Positions 57,501 through 64,000 of a stretch of DNA of 64,000 nucleotides are shown here, in pieces (within the stretch, counting starts at the first letter, position 1; every line of letters starts with the position of its first letter). The position numbers and the translations under genes were made by a program. The notes under the pieces were generated by a model that searched no databases, had not been told where the DNA came from, and saw nothing but the letters and a program-made list of their open reading frames with translations. Location: contig OY986439.1 of the NCBI GenBank assembly GCA_963920525.1, positions 44,565,193 to 44,629,192 of the forward strand. The letters are read 5' to 3'. Origin of the DNA: Dichetophora obliterata (taxonomy: Eukaryota > Arthropoda > Insecta > Diptera > Sciomyzidae).

Positions 57501-59121
57501 AGGATTTCTTTCTGCCCCTGCTAATGAGACATAAGACTTTAAAGGCAACCTGAATGAATTGCTTATCGAAGAGTTTAGTTCCTTCGCATTTGAGATTTGT
57601 TTGTAGGCTAAAAGGAGTGGATTTTTAAGGTGAACCACCCTGGCAAATTAAGCCCAGTCAGTACGTTTGAAATTTCGCAATGGAGGTGGGGCCTCTTTTT
57701 CCAGGATCAAATTGAAGGGATAAAGCTCCGAGAAATAACTCTCGAGCTAACTACTTTTAGAGACTCGTAGGATCAAATTGAAGAGAATCAAGCTGTGATC
57801 CGAGAAATAACTCTCGAACTAACTACTTTTAGAGACTCGTTGCGGATAATAGGGTAATGTGCAAGACTTCATTCCAGCCTGCGAAGTTGTCAGTACTTGG
57901 AAAAGTGAAAGTAGTTGTATTGCCCTAATTGCATATATGTATTTAAATTAGAGCTAATAACGAAGTCGAATAACAACTTACCTCTAGTGATGAGTTCTTA
58001 GCTGCCCCATAGCGTGTGCCTCTCATTGGCATCGCAGCCCAAGAGTGTGGTGGTGTTACCTTGGATCGTCGTGGCCACTATCCGGCTTACTTCGTCTGGA
58101 GGAGCTTCCTTGTCGTGGCTCAAGTAGGCTGAGGCTATAAGGATGTTATCAGCGCCCTCTAGTTGGACAGCTGTCAGGTATGGAGCGCGAAGTTTAGGGA
58201 GTAGAAGTATATTTATGTGCTTTTTAGATACAATGCAGGTACTGCGCTTACCTGCTTTTCTTTTGTAGTAGATATTGTATTGGCTATTCTGTAACCCCTT
58301 TACTACTGAGTGTCTGACCCAGGGCTTCTGTATAATGCCCATGTCGATACCATCCTCCATCATAAGAATGGCCAGATTATCTGCAGCATATCTGGCGTGC
58401 TGGAGGTTAACCTTTACGATCATGAGCATTATGTGGCTGGTGGTTGTGCCCGTTGTGTGGAAGGCGATGGTGCATCCTCGATTATAAGGGAAACGAAGAT
58501 ATCGTTCACGACTTCTTCTGCGGATGGTTCTTTGAATATTTGTTGTTTGGAACGATGAATGCCAAACCTAAGGAAATGGCCTGTTTTCTCTAGAGCGCCC
58601 AGACACTTGTCCGAGATGAGCAGCACGTAAGTCATGCTATTACACTTGGGTCTTCATTCTTGATGACCGACCAGTCGTGAATGGGGGGATATCCCTGTCA
58701 TGCATTTAGAGGATTTCGACGAGCTTCCTACTCCAAATCTACTACCAAACCTACTCCAATGAATATCACAAAGCTTCATTGTGGGCAACCAAATACGAGC
58801 ACAAAGTCTCCTTGGAGTGTCCTTAGCCGGGACTAGCTTAGAGCTTAAGTCATCCCATGCGTTTCTGATCTTAGAGACGCATTTGCTTAGGATTTCCTTG
58901 GAGAACCGATCCTGGCATGTGATCACCCGGAACCCTCGCACTACTTTGCAGATTCGAAGGAGGGAAGCGCACCACTTTTGATGTTTTGTGTCTATCTGCG
59001 CCACCTGTAGGTGATTCCTAGCCACCTCACTAAAGGCGCGCTGGCTGGTTGTCGGCTGCTCAGCCACAGTTGACTTGCCGCTAACCTTTGCCCTCTTCAT
59101 AACGTTAACATTATCCTTCAC
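54540..59121 (-). pseudogene. LOA-type non-LTR retrotransposon, decayed
   Basis: In minus-strand order: ORF1 remnant 59121-58654 (RICKVVRGFRVITC); endonuclease 58429-57998 (VNLQHARYAADNL, MGIIQKPWV, LLGCDANERHTLWGS, where the first Glu is Lys); RT 56545-56267 (FLYIEGAFKNLHNKALLVSL) and 55772-56242 (MAYTEG in place of the YADD block, LEFNPKKTELIIF); RNase H near 55450-55100 (SLYTGGSKMEFGVGAS, where Asp of YTDG is Gly, then WLLGHRNTYG); and a C-terminal zinc-like CCSCNYPNEKEALTHLLC near 54830-54780. The endonuclease, RT and RNase H order, with this wording, matches the LOA clade. Many frameshifts and lost catalytic residues make it inactive. The 3' UTR reaches about 54540. Confidence 0.8.
57702..57841. 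repeat. Local tandem duplication, about 70 bp, two copies
   Basis: GGATCAAATTGAAG, CCGAGAAATAACTCTCGA and CTAACTACTTTTAGAGACTC occur in the same order twice, at about 57702-57770 and 57771-57840. The second copy has an extra stretch of about 10 bp. Confidence 0.75.
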
Positions 59122-61603
59122 TTCATGCTATCGATTTTGTTTGTGTTGACTCCCACAGCAGGCTGAGTGGACTACTTTTGAAATATACATACTTTTGAAT
59201 GCCGTGTATTCCCTTTTTAACACAGGATCGCTTTTGCAATGTGGCTTAAACAATTTATGATGAAAATGTAGAAAAAACCGATATTTTTCTTCTAAAAAGG
59301 ATACAAAAAAATTCATGAAACAGAAAAAGTTAAGAATTTTTTTTTAGTTTTATATCATTCTTGAATATTTAACGTAAAATATAAGTAAAAGTAAGCTACG
59401 CTGGTGAGGTATGACAACTCAGCATACTGTTAACTTTAATCTAGCTTAGGCAAATACTTTTATAAGCCTTCACTTATCCAAGGAAAAATGCTTATATTTG
59501 GACAATAATCCATTTCTTATGTAGACATTTTATATAATCACAACATGTTCAATGCCATGGCCTTAGAAACTCACAGCTCAACAAATTTTTAGTCTATCTT
59601 TAATAAAGAAGTTTAACTGCCATAAAAATAAATAAGGTCTGTCAATTGAATTTAACTATAGTACATGAAAGTCACTTCAAAAATCAGCCCAATTTATTTT
59701 GTATTGTTGTTATTGACCCAAAGTTTTATGGCGGATTGATGGTTTTGTATAGAAATACGAAACTTCAAGAAAGAAAAAAAAAACAAGAAAAATTTGACTG
59801 TCAAAACCACGAGTGGGTTGGGTGTATGTCTGGCATATCAAACAAATACTGTCAATACATTCTAATTGAGCTGCCTGTCAACACTTGCCTGCTTATATTC
59901 GAGGGGCTGAGAATGATAATGAAAAATGATGAGAAATATCAAATTGATGTCAGTGTTAGACATCAAATTTCGCTTGCTAATTTGGCACGTTTTCTGCATT
60001 AATTTTGTGAAAATTTAATTCACTTGGGTTGACTTGCTTTTTATTTTCATCAGTTTCTTAGCAAGATGTTTTTTTTTGACATTTTCTGATAGTTCAATGG
60101 CCAGATGGAAAAAACAAAATTGACATTTGGAAACTAACGAACACTTAGGTTAAGGTGCAAGTCTTACATTTTTAAACAAGCCGTTGTTTTAATTATTTTT
60201 TGTTGCTATGGATTTTTAAATTTGCTGGAAATTTAAAAAGTTAAAAAAGTTTAAGCAAACCAACTTTGTAGTAATACTGAAGTTCATGACTTAATGAGCT
60301 AATAACGTCTTTTTCCAACCTGGAGAAAGTTTTAATAATTTTCAGCATGGTTTTTCCTCACTTATTTTATGGTGCAACCCAGCTTTGGCCTTGACATTTG
60401 AGATTAACGCTTTTCTATTATTCTTTCAGCTTATTGCTGTGACTTTCATATGAATTCTTGGCTTACCGGCTCTCTTAATTAAAGTACAGGACAACATATC
60501 ATCCTAATCCTTGGTGAATCTTAATTATACCCTAGATATAAGCTTTATTGTTTTATACACAGATGATTTCATTTTAATCTCGCTTCCTGCTACTGCATCC
60601 TATTCCAACCCATCCCATCCCTTTTACGTCATAGTCAGTCAGTCTGTCAGTTAAGTTATGAAACGTTATCATATGATTTTGCAAACACATGCGCACTTTT
60701 ATAAAATTTATTTCTTCGCCATGGTACCTATTTAATTTAATTGGTTAGCATTTGTTCACGCTTGGTTGCACTGATTTCTAAAATATTATTTCCCCCCCCC
60801 CCCATTTAAACCCTTTTAGTGGAAAAAATACAAAGTGCTGTACAATTTAATTTCGCTAAGAGGATGTTGTAGAATTGTTTAAGTTATATTCTATTAGATC
60901 TTTTGAATTTTCAGATGTTTACTGCAAAAATAAGTATCTTTATCAAGTCAGTTAAATTTGCAATTTATGTTTATGATCAGAGTTCAGTCAAAGAGTTTTG
61001 CTAAGGAAGAAAATGCGAATAAAGACTTAATTGTTGCTATTACGAAAAGTGCCCTGATTTATGCTTTACAAGTAGTCAAAGGGTCAATACAAAGATGAAG
61101 AAAGAAAAATATTGAAGGGTTCTTTAAACGGAAAAATTTGGTAAAAATGTTTTCAAGGAAATTCTTTGGTTTTTATAGAAATTTTGATATCGTCGATACA
61201 TGGTGAATCTAACGAAGATGAAATTGAACACTTTTTAAATTATATGAACACTTGTTTTATTTATATAAATAAGGCATTTCTTAAAGGTAGTGATAGAAAC
61301 TTTTAGTGAACAAAATACAGACAAATTATGGATTTTAGTTTTGAAAATAGTTTCACATGCTTCCATGCAAACGGGGCCCATGCCCACTAAACCGGATCGT
61401 TTTATATTGATGAAAAAAAGCCCAGTCTTTCGGGTCTCTTAAAGTTAAAGGAACTTTTGATAAAAAAACGATTTTGGCATACTTTATTTCCAAATTAGGT
61501 CAATTAAGACAAATATAAGGTTTGCTGTGACCTCGATACACCAGTAAGGTCCATGTGTGCTAAACTTTATTATAATACTTGAATAAACACTTGAAGACTA
61601 GTT
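59122..61603. other. Intergenic, no gene recognised
   Basis: AT-rich, with a poly(C) run of 13 bases near 60791-60803. The 118-residue open frame at 59646-60002 has no recognisable domain, no splice context and no codon pattern that persuades me. Confidence 0.35.
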
Positions 61604-63075
61604 GTCCATAGCCTTGTCCAAGTTCTTGTCCTAAGCTTGTTCCAATACGTTCTTTTATTATTGTTCTAATCCTTGTCTAAATCAAGTAGTAGAAAACAGT
61701 TGCAAGTATCAGTAATAATAAATAGTAGTCGAAAGTTGGTACAAATAGTAAAAGATAGTAGTAGAAAAAGGTAGTAGTAGAAAAAAATAATAGGAAATAG
61801 TAGTAAAAGTATACATATAATATTTTACAGTCGTACCATCATATTACACCATCATGCAATACCATCATTCCATGTGTAGTAAAAAAGAAATAAAAATGCT
61901 AGTGATAAATAGGAGTACATATAAGAAGTAGTGAAACGAAATATAAATTGTAGTTAAAAATAGTAGTAGAATATAGTAGTAGAATATATATTAGGGGTAT
62001 TCACTTCAATGCTGAAAACTCAGAAATCGGAAATTTACGACGAGTTTAAGTGAGCGACCTTTTGCATTGTTTCTTTTTTTTTGCATGCATCTGTCAAATT
62101 TAGGCCATTGCCTCATGGCGTTACTGCGCTTGTTACGAAAACAAATAATTTTGTTCACATTTTGTTAAGCACAGCTATACATATGCGCAGATACATAAAT
62201 CGGCTGCCACTCAGCTACAATAGAATTAGTGTTAATTTTGTTCTTGCTCGCAGACTTTGCATCAGATTTTTGGCGGGATTTGACAGAATGCCAATCTTAT
62301 TATCGAAATTATCATGTTCACAATGATTCACACTCATTAACTATACTCACTTATGATTACTGAACACATCTTTTCTTTCCCAATATCCGACGATTATTTT
62401 TTATCAATTCAATGTTATTAAATTTAAGCAAACTTCGGAAAACCAAAACAACAACAATTGCACTGAAGTTTTCGTAAATTTCAATATTTCGGAAATTTCA
62501 GCATTGAAGTGAATACCCTTATTATACTTTGACAGCATACCAAACCAATCAATATATCACGCCATTATACAATAGTAAAAAATGTAGTAGAAATAGTTTA
62601 AGAAATAAGAGTGGAAAAAAGTAATATAAATAGTAGAACAAATAGTAGTAGAAAATAGTGGTAGATATAGTTGTAAAAAATACTGTTAATAGTAGTAGAC
62701 CATCATTCCATACTTAGTGAAAAAGTAGTAGAAATGAAAGTAAAAAATTTATGTATGAATATTAGTTAAAAAGGAAGTAGACAAAATTGTAGCAATTTTA
62801 GCCAAAAATAGTAGTATAATTAGTAGTAAAATAGTTGTAGAGGATAATAGAAGTTAGAAAACTGTTTAAAAAAGTAGTAGAAATAGAAAGGAAACAACAA
62901 CAAAAAATAGAAGGTGATAGCAGTAGAAATATGCATATTATACTTTAACATCTTATCAAATACATCATCATATCCTACCACCATACAATAGTACAAAATG
63001 GTAGTAGAAATAGTAGAAGAAATAAGAGTACAGAAAATAAATAGTATAAGCAGTTGTAGAAGATAGTAGTAGACA
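61604..63075. repeat. Degenerate simple and tandem repeats (AGTAGTAGAAA units)
   Basis: It opens with CTTGTCC/GTTCTTGTCCTAAG units, the inverse of the GACAAGG units near 40030 and 40900, then passes into imperfect AGTAGTAGAAA units. A larger unit containing ATACTTT, ACCATCAT/ACACCATCAT and CAATAGTAMAAAATG recurs near 61805, 62520 and 62938. A TA-flanked element is inserted at 61994-62519. Confidence 0.6.
61994..62519. mobile_element. TA-flanked inverted-repeat element, third type
   Basis: Left end GGGGTATTCACTTCAATGCT, right end inverse AGCATTGAAGTGAATACCCT, TA on both sides (61992-61993, 62520-62521). Pairing continues through TGAAA and GAAATTTACGA. The first 11 bp equal those at 7925, but the interior is different. 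No transposase is present; the 81-residue frame at 62081 is not recognisable. Confidence 0.75.
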
Positions 63076-63619
63076 GCGCTTGTAATACCCTAAATTTTAT
63101 TACAATAAAACTAATTTCTATACGAAATGCAAATTTTGTACACTCGCACTAAGATAGTTTTGTATTTTATTTGATGAATGATATGGATATGTTATCCCAA
63201 ATAAGAATATAAACTTTTTTAGCTAAAGGCAAGTAGCGGGCAAACAAGGCCTAAATACAAAAATTTTTCTCGGCCTTGCAAGGATTGTACAAGGGTCGTT
63301 TGCAGAACTTTTTGGCCAAGGAGCGGCCGTACAGAGGCCAAAAAAATTAGCCTATTTTTATTATATATACACTAACTTCATACACAAAAAAAATTATTAC
63401 TTTTGTTGATGCGCATATGTTTGCTGTAAATAAGGGCATTGAACAATTTGGTGGCATATTCCAAGTTCAGTCACTATGCTTTTTGGATTATTTTTAGACC
63501 AAGTTCGACCCTTGTTCGGCCCATGTTCGGTAGCTGCTCGCCCACTTACATTTGCACTCGGGTTGCTTTAAATGTTGAGATATTTCAAATTTTTCAGTAG
63601 AAGGTACCTTTTCTTATTT
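63076..63619. other. Intergenic, GGCC-word repeats
   Basis: No gene. Words such as AAGGCCTAAATAC, GGCCTTGCAAGG and TTGGCCAAGGAGCGGCC near 63240-63345, and TTCGGCCCATGTTCGG near 63515, suggest a decayed palindromic repeat. Confidence 0.3.
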
Positions 63620-63900
63620 TGAAGATGCAAATTGTTCTATGATTTTATCATACTGAATTGAATTTGCAATGCCATATTCAACCGATATTGTGGTTAAGTC
63701 ATTTAATCGCTCTTGTTGTATCGAACTTCGAAGATAATTTTTAATTATCTTTAAATTAAGAACACATTTCATCTGATGCAACCAATACAGGACTTGTTAA
63801 TACACTTCTATATGCAATTACAGCATTTGACAACAAATTCTCAATACCGTTGGCTTTAATGCCTTTAAGAACATCGATGACTCGAATAATATTACGACTT
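63620..63900 (-). pseudogene. hAT-type (ZMYM/DUF4371-like) transposase, C-terminal fragment
   Basis: On the minus strand, in two frames, this reads NLLSNAVIAYRSVLTSPVLVASDEM and then LNLKIIKNYLRSSIQQERLNDL plus ISVEYGIANSIQYDKIIEQFA before a stop near 63622. This is the C-terminal hATC end of the hAT group annotated as zinc finger MYM-type 1-like proteins (usual motif: LPVTVAS-ERSFSKLKLIKNYLRS). Here the SERSFSKLK core is damaged (DEM, then a frameshift). The upstream part may continue past the window edge, but 63900-64000 shows no clear similarity. Confidence 0.7.
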
Positions 63901-64000
63901 TTCACCAAATCTTTTTTACGAATTTTCACCAAGCTTTTTCAATTGAATATTAAATTTATTTTATAACTGTTTACTCTTAATGAAAAATGCTTACAACTTT

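Noticed and set aside
59646..60002. 118-residue open frame
   Set aside because: No recognisable motif, AT-rich codons and no supporting neighbour; likely chance.

Overview
This looks like a piece of a large, AT-rich insect genome, most likely a fly (Diptera). The reasons are the mix of elements (piggyBac, mariner/Tc1, hAT, THAP/P-like, jockey-, I- and LOA-type non-LTR retrotransposons), the very short splice-bounded introns, the opa-like GCN/CAG tracts and the long AT-rich spacers. I see no host housekeeping gene, no bacterial operon and no virus. Every coding stretch I can recognise belongs to a mobile element or its remains.

Layout. 1-4831: a THAP-domain gene bracketed by inverted repeats (P-like element), then a complete TTAA-flanked piggyBac-like element with a frameshifted transposase. 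5772-9649: a nest of small inverted-repeat elements inside and beside a dead mariner; several share GGGGTATTCAC-type ends flanked by TA. 11392-13160: foldback element with a second inverted-repeat element inside. 13354-18514: full-length non-LTR retrotransposon with an intact 970-aa endonuclease/RT, a 14-bp target duplication and a broken ORF1; it sits in a hAT remnant. 19855-24737: three non-LTR fragments packed together (minus, plus, minus). 24738-26801: a foldback element of about 1.5 kb, then an internally deleted mariner. 28349-31417: a long, broken minus-strand non-LTR element. 31930-34604: a foldback and a dead Tc1-like element with clear ends. 36687-39887: about 3.2 kb of almost pure 6-bp repeat. 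40062-40884: another foldback. 42478-46963: duplicated non-coding repeats.

47337-52140 is the most interesting part. An element with CACCGTG ends and TTA flanks carries a three-exon gene of a widespread but poorly named family that reads like a DDE transposase (D..D..DEHGEKFHQD). Its left inverted repeat is split by a second element, 47436-49482, with a perfect 8-bp target duplication, inverted arms of more than 530 bp and an ORF from another uncharacterised family. 54540-59121 is a decayed LOA-type retrotransposon. 61604-63075 is degenerate simple repeat holding a fourth TA-flanked element, and the window closes in a hAT/ZMYM-type transposase remnant.

The sequence records repeated nested insertion. 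Only the retrotransposon ORF2 at 15183-18095 is uninterrupted over its full expected length. Exon boundaries, family names and element ends are read by eye; no database search was possible.
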